Positions 9,120 through 18,478 are shown, counted from the stretch's first letter. The stretch: DNA of 64,000 nt from an uncultured Campylobacterota bacterium (GCA_937141405.1 CAKZQQ010000005.1:62001-126000); one strand, 5' to 3'. Translations and numbers: made by a program. Notes: generated by a model not told the origin, from the sequence alone.

Positions 9120-9599
9120 ATGAGCGCCTTGCATCCATTTAAGCCGATTGTATTTCAAGATACCAAAATATTGATTTTGGGTTCATTTCCTAGTATTAAA
9201 TCGATCGAGAATGGATTCTATTATGCACATCCTCAAAATCAGTTTTGGAAGATACTCAGTCAAATAAGTGGATATCCAATAAACAATAGAGATCAAAAAA
9301 TATGGCTCTTAAAAGAGCTTAAGATAGGGCTTTGGGATATGATAGAGAGTTGTCAAAGAGAAAACTCTTTAGATAGTTCCTTGGAGGATGAAAAAATCAA
9401 TGATATCCCCACTATTTTAGAGCGCTATCCATCTATAGAAAAGATAGCCTTTACAGGTAGAAAATCTCAAGCTCTTTTTGAAACACATTTCTCTCATATT
9501 GATATAAAAACGATATATCTTCCATCTCCTTCACCGGCTTATGCTAAAATAAGCATAGACCAGAAAGCATCTGTCTATAAGAAGGAGCTCGAGTTATGA
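9120..9599 (+). CDS. DNA-deoxyinosine (hypoxanthine) glycosylase, UDG family 6-like
   Basis: Predicted base-excision enzyme of 159 residues in the uracil-DNA glycosylase superfamily. Motif GSFPS (21-25) and the stretch GFYYAHPQNQFW (32-43) match the family-6 hypoxanthine/Mug-like group. The C-terminal PSPSPAYA corresponds to the DNA-intercalation motif. An earlier in-frame start at 9063 would extend deep into the previous gene, so the ATG at 9120 is used. It overlaps the apaH start by 4 bases (ATGA). Substrate preference for deoxyinosine is inferred from family resemblance. Confidence 0.8.
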   Translation: MSALHPFKPIVFQDTKILILGSFPSIKSIENGFYYAHPQNQFWKILSQISGYPINNRDQKIWLLKELKIGLWDMIESCQRENSLDSSLEDEKINDIPTILERYPSIEKIAFTGRKSQALFETHFSHIDIKTIYLPSPSPAYAKISIDQKASVYKKELEL

Positions 9600-10399
9600 T
9601 ATGGGCAATAGGGGATATCCAAGGGTGTTATGGCGCATTTATGAAGCTATTAGAAAAGATAGCATTTGACCCTTTAGAAGATAAGCTTTGGCTTGTCGGT
9701 GATCTTGTCAATAGAGGAGAAGGATCGTTAGAAACACTCGAGTTTGTCTATAAGCATCGAGAAAGTATTGAAGTCGTATTGGGGAATCATGATATAGCGT
9801 TGATTGCGGCCTATTATGGGTTTAAAAAGAGTAATCCGACTATCGATCCGATACTCCAATCACCAAAGGCAAAAGAGCTTATAGGGTGGCTTAAAGAGCA
9901 GCAATTTTTACATATCGACCAGGAACTTGGCTACTGTATGGTACATGCGGGTATATCGCCGGTTTTTAATCTCGATGAAGCAAAGTTATGGTCAGATAAA
10001 TTAAGCAAAAATTTACAAAGCGATGATGGAAAAATGTGGCTTGAAAAGATTATGAAATCGCCCGAAGGTAGGATAAAACATGGTAAATCAGAGGAGCTTG
10101 ATGCAATGTATGCATTTAGCTCTTTTACGCGTATGCGCTACTGTTTTGGTGATAAATCTTTGGAACTTTTGCAAAAAGGTTCCCCATCAAGTAAAAAGGA
10201 TCTTATCATTCCTTGGTTTTTTCATCCTGATAGGAAAAGTATTCCTCTTAAAATTATCTTTGGTCACTGGTCAACACTTGGATTTCATAAAAATGAGAGT
10301 GTTTTAGGGCTTGATACAGGTTGTATATGGGGTGGCACATTGAGTGCCGCACGAATTGATGATAAAAGCGAAGAGATAGTTACTGTAGAGTGTGAATAG
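9596..10399 (+). CDS. apaH: Bis(5'-nucleosyl)-tetraphosphatase, symmetrical
   Basis: Hydrolyses Ap4A to two ADP and may remove Np4 caps from RNA, as known for ApaH. Metallophosphoesterase motifs are GDIQGC (6-11), GDLVNRG (35-41) and GNHD (63-66), with a later FGHW and a C-terminal DTGCIWGG. The 267 residues fit the ApaH family. It is the last gene of the run from the M48 protease. A hairpin just after its stop lies between it and the convergent ftsZ. Confidence 0.92.
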   Translation: MIWAIGDIQGCYGAFMKLLEKIAFDPLEDKLWLVGDLVNRGEGSLETLEFVYKHRESIEVVLGNHDIALIAAYYGFKKSNPTIDPILQSPKAKELIGWLKEQQFLHIDQELGYCMVHAGISPVFNLDEAKLWSDKLSKNLQSDDGKMWLEKIMKSPEGRIKHGKSEELDAMYAFSSFTRMRYCFGDKSLELLQKGSPSSKKDLIIPWFFHPDRKSIPLKIIFGHWSTLGFHKNESVLGLDTGCIWGGTLSAARIDDKSEEIVTVECE

Positions 10400-10403
10400 T
10401 GGT

Positions 10404-10430
10404 GGACAAAAAGGAGAAAACCTTTAGTCC
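10404..10430. terminator. Hairpin between convergent apaH and ftsZ
   Basis: GGAC-AAA-AAGG, loop AGAAAA, then CCTTT-A-GTCC forms an imperfect stem of about 9 pairs. It overlaps the ftsZ stop codon. It could end transcription from both sides, although neither side has a long T-run. Confidence 0.4.
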
Positions 10431-11581
10431 ATCTGCTTTCTTAAAAATGTCGGTACTTGATAGAAATCTTCATCTTCATCATTGTAGCCACCGACTACTA
10501 TTTTCCCTTGTGTTCTATTGATATTGCTAGAGTTTGAAGTATTCATGAGCGTATTTGTGCTTGGGATTTTTCTGTCAGTTTGATTTTTTTGTGATAGATC
10601 TTCAAATCCTGTTGCAATAACCGTGATTTTTACATAATCTTCCGGGAGCGTATCGTCTGTCGTAGTACCGAAGATTACATTTGCATTTTCATCAGCATTC
10701 TCCTCTATCATAGTCATAGCATTTGCTATCTCCATAATAGGATAGTTAGTATTGATATGGAAATGCACCAAAATACCCATAGCACCATCTATAGAGACAT
10801 TATCCAGTAAAGGAGAGTCGATTGCAGCTTTTGCCGCATCATATGCCGCATTTTTACCTGCATTTTCTCCTCTACCCATAAGTGCTAAGCCTCTATGAGT
10901 CATGACGGTTTTTACATCGGCAAAGTCAAGGTTGATATCATTGTCACCATGAGAGAGAATTACATTTGAGATGCCACCGACTGCTTGCGAAAGAACATCA
11001 TCAACGAGTTTAAAACTCTCTTTGATACCTAGATTTTTTTCGACGATAGAGAGAAGCTTTTCGTTTGGAACGACGATGATAGAGTCACTTGCAGTTTTAA
11101 GTTGCTCTAATCCTTCTTTAGCAAGATGACTTCTTTTGCGCCCTTCAAATTTAAAAGGACTTGTTGCTATAGATATGGTGAGCGCACCTACCTCTTTGGC
11201 AGCTTGAGCAATGATAGGGGCTGCACCCGTACCTGTTCCGCCACCTAGACCGGCCGAGATAAATACAATATCTGATCCCTCTAGCATTTTTTTAATATCT
11301 TCAAAACTCTCTAATGCAGCCTCTTTACCTTTTTCCGGATTCATCCCGCACCCAAGACCTCTTGTTGCGATAGGTCCGAGTTGTAGTTTAAATGGAGCAA
11401 GAGAGCCTTCAAGTGCTTGGATATCGGTATTGGCTATGATAAGATCAATCCCTCCAACTCCTTCATTGATCATGTGGTTGATCATATTTCCGCCACCTCC
11501 ACCGACACCGATAGCTTTTATCTTCGCGCCATTTGTGGAATACTTCTCTTCTTTTATATCTATATCATCAAAATCTTGCAT
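10424..11581 (-). CDS. ftsZ: Cell division protein FtsZ
   Basis: Tubulin-like GTPase forming the division ring. The 385-residue protein carries the GTP-binding GGGTGTG at 113-119, the N-terminal IGVGGGGGNMI loop, and the polymerisation-domain stretch before a variable linker. The C-terminal conserved peptide, which binds FtsA and other partners, is seen in VPTFLRKQ. It lies 19 bases after ftsA with an AAGGAGAG ribosome site just before ATG. The order ppiD-like, ftsA, ftsZ is separate from other division and wall genes, as is usual for the dispersed dcw genes of Campylobacterota. Confidence 0.97.
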   Translation of the reverse strand: MQDFDDIDIKEEKYSTNGAKIKAIGVGGGGGNMINHMINEGVGGIDLIIANTDIQALEGSLAPFKLQLGPIATRGLGCGMNPEKGKEAALESFEDIKKMLEGSDIVFISAGLGGGTGTGAAPIIAQAAKEVGALTISIATSPFKFEGRKRSHLAKEGLEQLKTASDSIIVVPNEKLLSIVEKNLGIKESFKLVDDVLSQAVGGISNVILSHGDNDINLDFADVKTVMTHRGLALMGRGENAGKNAAYDAAKAAIDSPLLDNVSIDGAMGILVHFHINTNYPIMEIANAMTMIEENADENANVIFGTTTDDTLPEDYVKITVIATGFEDLSQKNQTDRKIPSTNTLMNTSNSSNINRTQGKIVVGGYNDEDEDFYQVPTFLRKQMD

Positions 11582-11600
11582 GCTCTCTCCTTTTTAAAAT

Positions 11601-13010
11601 TTAAAATAACTGCTTTGCCCAATTGACAAACTTCCCAATAAAGTTTCCCTTCTCTCTTGGAAGTTTAGGGAGCTCAAATCCTTGATCAAAACCGTACGAC
11701 CCATCTTCGCTCTCATCTGCTTCATTTTTGGCTTTAGCTTTTGCCATTTTTTTATTTTTATGAATCTCTTCTATAGTTTCGCCTATATTGAGGTCTTTAA
11801 GACTCTCATCAATCTCTTCTTTGTCCTTTGAGTGGAGCAACTCTTTATTGATGTCTATTTCGTATTCCGTATGGTTGCCTATGGCATACTGCAATAGTCC
11901 AATTGCCGCAGCAAATGCCGGATTTTTTAACTCCTCAAAAACACCCTTGATATTTTTAATATCCGGGGTTGAAACTCGAACAGGCATATCGGAAAAAATC
12001 GCACCCGCAAGTTCTCTAATTCCTTTTAGGTTTGCCATGCCTCCCGTGAGGATAATGCCTGCGCCCATCTGCTCTTTAAGTGCACTTTTTTCTACCATTT
12101 TTGCAAGAATCATCAATGTCTCTTCAACCCTAGCAAAAATAACACTATGAACAATGCCTAACGAGACCTCATTTCTACTCTCTTCATTACCGATAATAGG
12201 GAGTTCTACAATCTCTTCTGATCTCTCTGCTAAGTTTCCGTGACGAATCTTGATATTTTCTGCTATTTGCAGAGGCGTATGTAGAGCGATAGAGAGATCA
12301 TTTGTTATATGATTAGAACCAACTGCAAAAAAATCATTGTGTCTTACGGAGTTGCCCGTAAATATCACGAGGCTACTTGTTTGCCCACCAAGATCAATAA
12401 CGCCAACCCCAAGTTCTACATCATCACTACATATCGTTGAGAGAGCAGATGCATATCCATTTAAGACAACATCTTTAATCTCAACACCTGCTGATTTGAC
12501 AGCTTTTTTAAGATTGAGCAGATTAGATTTTTGTATGATGATAATATTTGTGTCAACCTCTAGTCTGCTCGCATTCATTCCAAAAGGATCTTCAACAAAC
12601 TCTTGATCGTCAACCTTAAAGTTATACGGTAATACATGGACAACTTCATACTCATTTGGGATGTTTGCATTGTGGAGTGCCGTTTGCATAACTCTATTAA
12701 TCTCATGTATTGAGATATCTTTGTGCGGTATATTGACAATTCCGGTTGAGTTTAAACTTTTTGCATAGTTATTTGAGATTGATACCGTCGCCTTTGAAGG
12801 AATGGCTCCGGAGACTCTTTTGGCATCATTTAGGGCTTTTCTGATAGCTTTAGAGGCAAGTTCAATATTTGTTATAGCACCTTTTTTAATCCCTTGAGAT
12901 TTAGTAATGCCGTGTCCCATGATCTGAATCTGACCATCATCAAGTCTGTCAGCTATGATGGCGCAAATTTTCGTCGAGCCGATATCAATAACTAAAAATG
13001 GACTATTCAA
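11601..13010 (-). CDS. ftsA: Cell division protein FtsA
   Basis: Actin-like membrane anchor for FtsZ. The 469-residue protein opens with the phosphate-1 loop VIDIGSTKICAII, has a 1C-domain region, a later DLGGQTSS phosphate-2 loop and ILTGGMANLKG adenosine motif. The C terminus ends in a short amphipathic segment (IGKFVNWAKQLF), expected to bind the membrane. The tail before it is unusually charged (Lys/Glu-rich, about 405-450), making it somewhat longer than the 420-residue E. coli protein. It overlaps the upstream ppiD-like gene by 8 bases. Confidence 0.95.
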   Translation of the reverse strand: MNSPFLVIDIGSTKICAIIADRLDDGQIQIMGHGITKSQGIKKGAITNIELASKAIRKALNDAKRVSGAIPSKATVSISNNYAKSLNSTGIVNIPHKDISIHEINRVMQTALHNANIPNEYEVVHVLPYNFKVDDQEFVEDPFGMNASRLEVDTNIIIIQKSNLLNLKKAVKSAGVEIKDVVLNGYASALSTICSDDVELGVGVIDLGGQTSSLVIFTGNSVRHNDFFAVGSNHITNDLSIALHTPLQIAENIKIRHGNLAERSEEIVELPIIGNEESRNEVSLGIVHSVIFARVEETLMILAKMVEKSALKEQMGAGIILTGGMANLKGIRELAGAIFSDMPVRVSTPDIKNIKGVFEELKNPAFAAAIGLLQYAIGNHTEYEIDINKELLHSKDKEEIDESLKDLNIGETIEEIHKNKKMAKAKAKNEADESEDGSYGFDQGFELPKLPREKGNFIGKFVNWAKQLF

Positions 13011-14481
13011 CTGTAAGATCCTTTACAAAAACTTCTGTAGGGTATTTTTGATTGAGCATACGAGTAAGTTCAGACTCAAAAAGTGCATTTTTAAGTTGCG
13101 AAGCTATCTGTATCGACATCCTTTCCTCCTCGCCCTCTAATGAGACTCTCTTCTGATCCAAGATAACATATATGATTTTCTTGTCAGATACTGTAATAAT
13201 ACCCTTTTCTTTCGTAGTTGTAAAGAGTTTCTGTAAAAATTGTAAACTTTCTTGATCATTAAGCGTTGCAATGTCCGTTTTTTGACCAAGTGTAAGGTAG
13301 TCGGTTTGCTGCTCTTTTTGAGGATCAAAATTATCTAAAATACTCTTTGAAAGCTCGATGAACGCGTTCATTTTAGCATTTTTAAGATAGTCATTTTTGA
13401 CAAGTTCTTTTGCCTCTTCAAAACTCATTTTAGAAGGAGGAACAGTGTTGACAACCTGTATTGATACAAAATGGTCATTATTGGCTTTAGATTTAAGGAA
13501 ATCACCATTTTTTGCGGATGTTATCGCTTCCCATATCTCTTCTGTAAATTGAGGATCATTCTTCTCTACCAAGACTGATTTGTCTGCTTGCACTTCACCT
13601 TTTTTAAATGCGATTGAATCGAGTTTTGCCTCTTTTTCTGTTTTATTGGTTTTGACATCGGCAATTACAAATTCTTTTGCCTCCTCCAAACTAAGAGGGT
13701 CCCCGTTTTCGTTGGTATATTTGTAGTTAAATTTTTTATACTGTTGTTGTATTTCGTCTTCGCTCACATTGATATCTTTTGTATCGGTAACCTTGATAGC
13801 TAGGTTATATCGTGTTTTGTACATATACTCTGAACTCTTTGTTTCCCAATATTTTTTGAGTACTGCATCGCTAAGATCAACCTTTGCGTCATCTTCGCTT
13901 ATAACTCTATAGGCTATCTTTGTCCTGTCGCTTAAAGCATAGTCGATAACCCCCTTTTCATAATCGCTGACATCTTCTTTGAAAAGTGCTATAAGTTTAT
14001 TGATTTTAAGCTCATCTCTAAGACCACCTTCAAATGTTTTTGGTTTGACATGTTGGGATGCAAGGAAGTTCTCATAAATCTCTCTATTGAAAGTTCCGTT
14101 TTCTTGAAAGTTTGGAAGAGATTCTAAATTTTTTGCAATCTCTTTGTCTGTTACGATGATGCCAAATTCATCGGCAAGGTTAAGGAGCAAAGCTTGCGTT
14201 TGTACGATTTCAAATGCTTGTTTTTTGATTCCGATTTTCTCTGCTTTCTCTTCATCAAGATTTCCCTGAAGCATCTGATTGTAGTAGCTGTAGAGTTGCG
14301 AGTAGGTCATCTGATATTTTGTTTTTTTGATATCGATATCCCCGACTTTAGCGATGGAATCACTTGTTGATCCAAATTTATAACTTCCCCAACCGACAAA
14401 ACCGGCACCTATAAAAGCTATCGTTGCTATCCATATGGTCCATACGAGGTATCTATTGTTTTTTTGCATCCAACCAATCAT
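13003..14481 (-). CDS. SurA N-domain/PpiD-like periplasmic chaperone
   Basis: A membrane-anchored periplasmic folding factor of 492 residues. One transmembrane anchor lies at about 12-32 after a short cytoplasmic start (MIGWMQKNNR), the PpiD topology. The SurA_N-like part follows (about 35-180), then a coiled region and a C-terminal stretch that only loosely resembles a parvulin domain (around 290-345, KNGDFLKSK and VSIQVVN). I cannot see a clean parvulin core, so isomerase activity is uncertain and a chaperone role is more likely. It precedes ftsA with overlap, suggesting co-expression with division genes. Confidence 0.75.
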   Translation of the reverse strand: MIGWMQKNNRYLVWTIWIATIAFIGAGFVGWGSYKFGSTSDSIAKVGDIDIKKTKYQMTYSQLYSYYNQMLQGNLDEEKAEKIGIKKQAFEIVQTQALLLNLADEFGIIVTDKEIAKNLESLPNFQENGTFNREIYENFLASQHVKPKTFEGGLRDELKINKLIALFKEDVSDYEKGVIDYALSDRTKIAYRVISEDDAKVDLSDAVLKKYWETKSSEYMYKTRYNLAIKVTDTKDINVSEDEIQQQYKKFNYKYTNENGDPLSLEEAKEFVIADVKTNKTEKEAKLDSIAFKKGEVQADKSVLVEKNDPQFTEEIWEAITSAKNGDFLKSKANNDHFVSIQVVNTVPPSKMSFEEAKELVKNDYLKNAKMNAFIELSKSILDNFDPQKEQQTDYLTLGQKTDIATLNDQESLQFLQKLFTTTKEKGIITVSDKKIIYVILDQKRVSLEGEEERMSIQIASQLKNALFESELTRMLNQKYPTEVFVKDLTVE

Positions 14482-14581
14482 AATTCATCTGCCTTCAATT
14501 TAAAAGTTTGTACAATATTTTAGTCAACTTGTTATTAAGTGTAATTGAAAAAGCAAGCAAGCGTGGTTTTTGGGAGGGTTT

Positions 14582-15871
14582 ATGACAAATAAAGATATGA
14601 TTAAAAGAGACCTTGAGGTTCTATGGCATCCATGCACACAGATGAAAGATCATGAAAATATACCGTTAGTACCGATAAAATCAGCAAAAGGCATCTATCT
14701 CTATGATTTTGACGGCAATAGGTATATCGATGCGGTCAGTAGCTGGTGGGTCAATATCTTTGGACATGCAAATGAGCATATAGGGAGACGGATAAAAGAG
14801 CAACTTGACACTCTTGAGCATGTTATTTTGGCGGGTTTTACTCATGAGCCGGTGGTTGAATTGAGCCATAAGCTTAAAGTGTTGACAAAACTTGACAAAG
14901 CATTTTACGCCGATAATGGCTCAAGTGCTATCGAGGTGGCTTTGAAGATGAGTTTTCATTATCACCTCAATAAAGGGGAGCATAGAGAGCTGTTCCTCTC
15001 TTTAGAAAATAGTTATCACGGAGAGACCCTGGGGGCATTGAGCGTTGGTGATGTTGCACTCTACAAAGAGACATACGGCCCACTGCTTATACGCTCGATC
15101 CAAACACCTACCCCAAAAGATCAAAGCATGAAAGAGGCACAAAAAGCACTTGTGGCACTTGAGAAAATCCTAAAAAAACACCATAAAGAACTCTGTGCTA
15201 TGATTGTCGAGCCTTTGGTGCAAGGAGCAGGGGGGATGAAGATGTATCATAGTCATTATCTCAAAGGGGCAAGAGAGTTGACATTAAAATATGGAGTTCA
15301 TTTTATAGCTGATGAGATCATGACAGGTTTTGGAAGAACAGGGAGTATGTTTGCGTGCGAACAAGCTGATATATTGCCTGATTTTATGACACTCTCAAAA
15401 GGGCTTACTGCCGGTTATCTCCCTCTTTCTGTTGTTATGACCACCAATGATGTTTATAATGCTTTTTATTGCGATTACAGTGAGTATAAAGCTTTCTTAC
15501 ACTCTCATAGCTATACGGGCAATCCTCTTGGATGCGCTGCAGCACTTGCAACTTTGGAGCTTTTTGAAAAAAACGATGTTATCAATGCAAATAAACAAAA
15601 GAGCCTTTTTATGGCACAACAGCTTGAGCGTTTTAAAGATTTAGAAAATGTAAAAGAGGTTAGAGTAACAGGTATGATAGCTGTTATAGAGCTAGAGGGG
15701 TATGATCCAAAAGAGAGAGTGGGCTTGAAGATATTTCAAGCAGCACTCAAAAAGGAAGTACTCTTACGACCCCTTGGAAGTATAATTTATGTGATGCCTC
15801 CATATGTTATCACGCAAGAGGAGCTACAAAAAGTATTTGATGTTGCTTATGAAGCTATAGTTGGCTTATAA
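14582..15871 (+). CDS. bioA: Adenosylmethionine-8-amino-7-oxononanoate aminotransferase
   Basis: PLP aminotransferase of biotin synthesis, converting KAPA to DAPA with SAM as amino donor. The sequence shows HPCTQMKDH near the N terminus, SSWWVNIFGH typical of BioA, ADEIMTGFGRTG with the cofactor Asp, and the PLP lysine Lys273 in TLSKGLTAGYLP. The ATG at 14582 is preferred over an in-frame TTG at 14570 because GGGAGGG lies just upstream. It has 429 residues. It is divergent from the ppiD-like gene and convergent with the acidic Sel1 gene, whose stop lies 1 base away. Confidence 0.95.
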   Translation: MTNKDMIKRDLEVLWHPCTQMKDHENIPLVPIKSAKGIYLYDFDGNRYIDAVSSWWVNIFGHANEHIGRRIKEQLDTLEHVILAGFTHEPVVELSHKLKVLTKLDKAFYADNGSSAIEVALKMSFHYHLNKGEHRELFLSLENSYHGETLGALSVGDVALYKETYGPLLIRSIQTPTPKDQSMKEAQKALVALEKILKKHHKELCAMIVEPLVQGAGGMKMYHSHYLKGARELTLKYGVHFIADEIMTGFGRTGSMFACEQADILPDFMTLSKGLTAGYLPLSVVMTTNDVYNAFYCDYSEYKAFLHSHSYTGNPLGCAAALATLELFEKNDVINANKQKSLFMAQQLERFKDLENVKEVRVTGMIAVIELEGYDPKERVGLKIFQAALKKEVLLRPLGSIIYVMPPYVITQEELQKVFDVAYEAIVGL

Positions 15872-15872
15872 G

Positions 15873-17081
15873 CTATTGGAGCATCTTGGAGAAGATACCG
15901 CTTTTTTTACTCACTCTTTCCAAATGAGGTCTTGCTCTTTGCAGTCCCTTTTGGATAGCTTTCTCATAAAGCTCTTTTGCTTTCTTTTCATTTTTAGATA
16001 CTGCAACACCAAACTCATAAAATTGTCCTAAATCACAAAGTGCTTCATTGTAATCTTCTTCGGCAAGTTCATGTATGATTTTGTAAGCTTCTACTTCATC
16101 TTGCGCTACTAGCTTGCCTCTATAGAGCTCTCTAGCCAAAAGGAGTCTACCTAGTTGTAAATTTGTTGCAGCACAGACACAGATAAGTTGTGCAGCCTCA
16201 GAAGTATCATCTCTGTCTTTAAGGTTTTCTATATGTTGTAGCATTGCTTGGAGACTACTGTCAGTTACTCCGCGGTTTTTTATCTGTGTTATCCAAATCT
16301 TGGTTGATTGGTACCGTGTGTCTGTTTCATGTGCAAAATTATAGACTCCGTATATCTGCTCAAAGCGTTCTAGAATATCCCTGATAGGGGTTGGTTTGCG
16401 TCGCTCATCTAGCTCATTTTCATCGGAGTCATCTTTTTCTTCGCTAGTGTTATTATCTTCATCGGATAGAGCATCATCTTCTTGTGCATTTTGGATCTCT
16501 TCATCTTGTTCGATACTATCCTCTTCAGTGTATCGTCTCTCTTCTTCGTCCCTCTCTTCATTATTTTCTATTTCTGTATGTTGCGCATCATAATCAGCTA
16601 TCTCTTCCTCGCCTGTTTCAATATCCTCATTGTCAAGTTCTTCATCGTGTTCTTCTTCATCAAACTCATCTTCATCCTCTTTGATTTCTAGGAGCACTTT
16701 ATGGGGAGGGACTGCCTCATAAGGGGATTCGTCTTGCTCTTCCTCATCTTCCTCCTCCTCTGCATTTTTATTGGTTGGCATAAGGATTTGAAACTCTTCA
16801 AGGATAGAGTGTCGCTTCTCTTTTTGTATCTTTTCTTGAGATTTAGTTTTTGGTTTTTCGGATTCTTCTTCGATAATTTTAGTTGGATTGATATATTCGG
16901 TGATAAGATATTGCGCTTGAGCATAGTTTTTCATCTTAAGAAGATCGATAATCTCATCTAGTTTAGGATCGATTTCAAAAGGTTCAAGTTTTAAAAGTTG
17001 TAGTCTAATAGTCTCACTATCTGTCATCGAGATAGCTATTTTTATAATCTCCAATCTTTTTTTGATCTGATTCACTCTCAA
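15873..17081 (-). CDS. Highly acidic protein with C-terminal Sel1-like repeats, function unknown
   Basis: The 402-residue product has three parts. An N-terminal helical region occupies about 1-105. A long, very acidic low-complexity region (about 108-226) consists mostly of Glu and Asp. The C-terminal part (about 230-402) has helical Sel1/TPR-like repeats (ICVCAATNLQLGRLLLAREL and DLGQFYEFGVAVSKNEKKAKELYEKA). No signal peptide or membrane segment is seen, so it is probably cytoplasmic. Sel1 repeats usually mediate protein binding. The start is TTG. No partner is evident from bioA or rsmH. I do not recognise a function. Confidence 0.65.
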   Translation of the reverse strand: MRVNQIKKRLEIIKIAISMTDSETIRLQLLKLEPFEIDPKLDEIIDLLKMKNYAQAQYLITEYINPTKIIEEESEKPKTKSQEKIQKEKRHSILEEFQILMPTNKNAEEEEDEEEQDESPYEAVPPHKVLLEIKEDEDEFDEEEHDEELDNEDIETGEEEIADYDAQHTEIENNEERDEEERRYTEEDSIEQDEEIQNAQEDDALSDEDNNTSEEKDDSDENELDERRKPTPIRDILERFEQIYGVYNFAHETDTRYQSTKIWITQIKNRGVTDSSLQAMLQHIENLKDRDDTSEAAQLICVCAATNLQLGRLLLARELYRGKLVAQDEVEAYKIIHELAEEDYNEALCDLGQFYEFGVAVSKNEKKAKELYEKAIQKGLQRARPHLERVSKKSGIFSKMLQ

Positions 17082-17111
17082 TCCTCTCAGGCTTTAACTG
17101 TTTACAATAGT

Positions 17112-17132
17112 ATATCAAAAAAAACTTGATAT
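17112..17132. repeat. Short inverted repeat in divergent gap
   Basis: ATATCAA, eight A-rich bases, TTGATAT: a perfect 7-base inverted repeat between the Sel1 gene and rsmH. Two TTGACA hexamers (17134-17139, 17144-17149) follow, so it may be an operator or part of the promoter region. No protein can be assigned to it. Confidence 0.35.
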
Positions 17133-17228
17133 GTTGACAGTTTTTGACAATATTTTATCATAAATTATTGAGTAAAATGGATGTAATAGATTTTTAGATA
17201 TGATTACAAAAAAGAGAAGCAGGAAAAA

Positions 17229-18167
17229 TTGGAAGAAAAGATACCGCATATACCCGTCCTTCTCGATGAGGTCTTAGAGAGCTTTAAATCCATAAACAGA
17301 GGCTACTTTGTGGATTGTACTCTTGGTTATGGAGGCCATAGTAGTGCAATGCTTGAAAGATATAAAGATATCTCACTTATCGGTATCGATAGAGATAGTG
17401 AGGCGCTCAGTTTTTCCAAGAAGAGATTGACAAATTTTAAAGAGAGATTTAGCTTTTATCAGGGCGCATTCTCAGAAGTTTTTCCTAAACTGCAAGAGCG
17501 TCCGATAACGGGAGTATTGGCAGATTTTGGCGTCTCTTCTTTGCAACTTGATAAAGTAGAGCGGGGTTTTTCTTTTGAGAGCGATACGCTTGATATGCGA
17601 ATGGATCAAGAGGCTAAACTGAGTGCTTATGATGTGATTAACTCCTATTCCCAAACAGATTTAGAATATATATTGCAAACATACGGAGAGCTTAAAGAGT
17701 ATAAAATGATGGCGCATGCGATTATAAAAACACGCTCAAAGCAGCCTATACAGAGTGCAAAAGAGCTGAGTGAACTTGCAAAAAAAATCATAAGAAAAAA
17801 GAGCAAGATTCATCCTGCTACACTTCTATTTCAAGCGATTAGGATAGAAGTTAACAGTGAGCTCAAGGAGATAGAGCGCCTCCTAGACGGTATTGAGAAG
17901 ATGCATACAAAAGGATTGATAGTCTCTTTTATCACTTTCCACTCGTTAGAAGACAGAATCATAAAACATAGATTTGCAAAATGGAGCAAGGAGTGTATCT
18001 GTGATGATTTTGCCATTAGATGTACATGCTCAAGAGACAATGCTAAAGGGAAAGCTATAGCTAAAAAGCCTATAATAGCAACCGCAAAAGAGTTAAAAAC
18101 TAATCCAAGGAGCAGGAGTGCAAAACTTCGCTCTTTTGTCTTTACAAAAGATGCAAAGGAGGGGTGA
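17229..18167 (+). CDS. rsmH: 16S rRNA (cytosine-1402-N4) methyltransferase
   Basis: SAM-dependent methyltransferase acting on C1402 of 16S rRNA, formerly MraW. The 312-residue protein has the family opening HIPVLLDEVL, the SAM loop DCTLGYGGHS and the later FHSLEDRIIKHRF block. The C-terminal KPIIATAKELKTNPRSRSAKLR is also typical. The start is TTG with an AGGA site upstream. It overlaps the small FtsL-like gene, matching the classic mraW-ftsL order of division clusters. Confidence 0.95.
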   Translation: MEEKIPHIPVLLDEVLESFKSINRGYFVDCTLGYGGHSSAMLERYKDISLIGIDRDSEALSFSKKRLTNFKERFSFYQGAFSEVFPKLQERPITGVLADFGVSSLQLDKVERGFSFESDTLDMRMDQEAKLSAYDVINSYSQTDLEYILQTYGELKEYKMMAHAIIKTRSKQPIQSAKELSELAKKIIRKKSKIHPATLLFQAIRIEVNSELKEIERLLDGIEKMHTKGLIVSFITFHSLEDRIIKHRFAKWSKECICDDFAIRCTCSRDNAKGKAIAKKPIIATAKELKTNPRSRSAKLRSFVFTKDAKEG

Positions 18168-18442
18168 TGCAAGAGGGTATTGAGATGCCAAAAGGGATAC
18201 CGTGGTCTTTGGTCTCTATGACCGCACTTTCGATAACCGTTTTTCTATTGTTGACCTCATTTAAGATATTTCTTAGTAGTAAAATATATTATGAGAGCAA
18301 GAAGGTCAATAATCTCAGGCAAGATGTTACTGTTTTGAGAGCTGAGAATATTATGCTTCAGAACAAAGTTGAGGCATTGCGGTTTAAAAATAGAGTTACC
18401 GATCCTCTTTTTGTTATGGATCAAGAGGGAGCTTTGGATTAG
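18167..18442 (+). CDS. Small single-span membrane protein, FtsL-like by position and shape
   Basis: 91 residues with a short cytoplasmic start, one transmembrane helix (about 15-37) and a periplasmic coiled coil (about 45-75, KVNNLRQDVTVLRAENIMLQ). This is the FtsL/DivIC topology, and it sits directly after rsmH as ftsL does in many bacteria. FtsL sequences are too divergent for assignment by eye, so the name is inferred. The ATG at 18167 is chosen because GGAGG lies 4 bases before it. A GTG one codon earlier would be too close. Confidence 0.6.
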   Translation: MQEGIEMPKGIPWSLVSMTALSITVFLLLTSFKIFLSSKIYYESKKVNNLRQDVTVLRAENIMLQNKVEALRFKNRVTDPLFVMDQEGALD

Positions 18443-18472
18443 ATTTTGATTGATAAAAAAGAAATTAGTCGC

Positions 18473-18478
18473 TATAAT
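18473..18478 (+). promoter_or_regulatory. Candidate -10 box for small-ORF/prenyl synthase/hemA operon
   Basis: TATAAT in the 71-base gap after the FtsL-like gene, 35 bases before the GTG of the following gene. It probably starts the long run leading to ubiD. Confidence 0.4.

Noticed and set aside
13003-14481. Assignment as an ordinary parvulin isomerase
   Set aside because: The N-terminal anchor and SurA_N part are clear but the parvulin core residues are not, so I call it a PpiD-like chaperone.
16396-16691. Serine- and phenylalanine-rich open frames on the plus strand inside the acidic Sel1 gene
   Set aside because: They are the reverse complement of GAA/GAT-rich codons in the acidic region, which produces TTC, ATC and TCT runs. 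No start site or family match.
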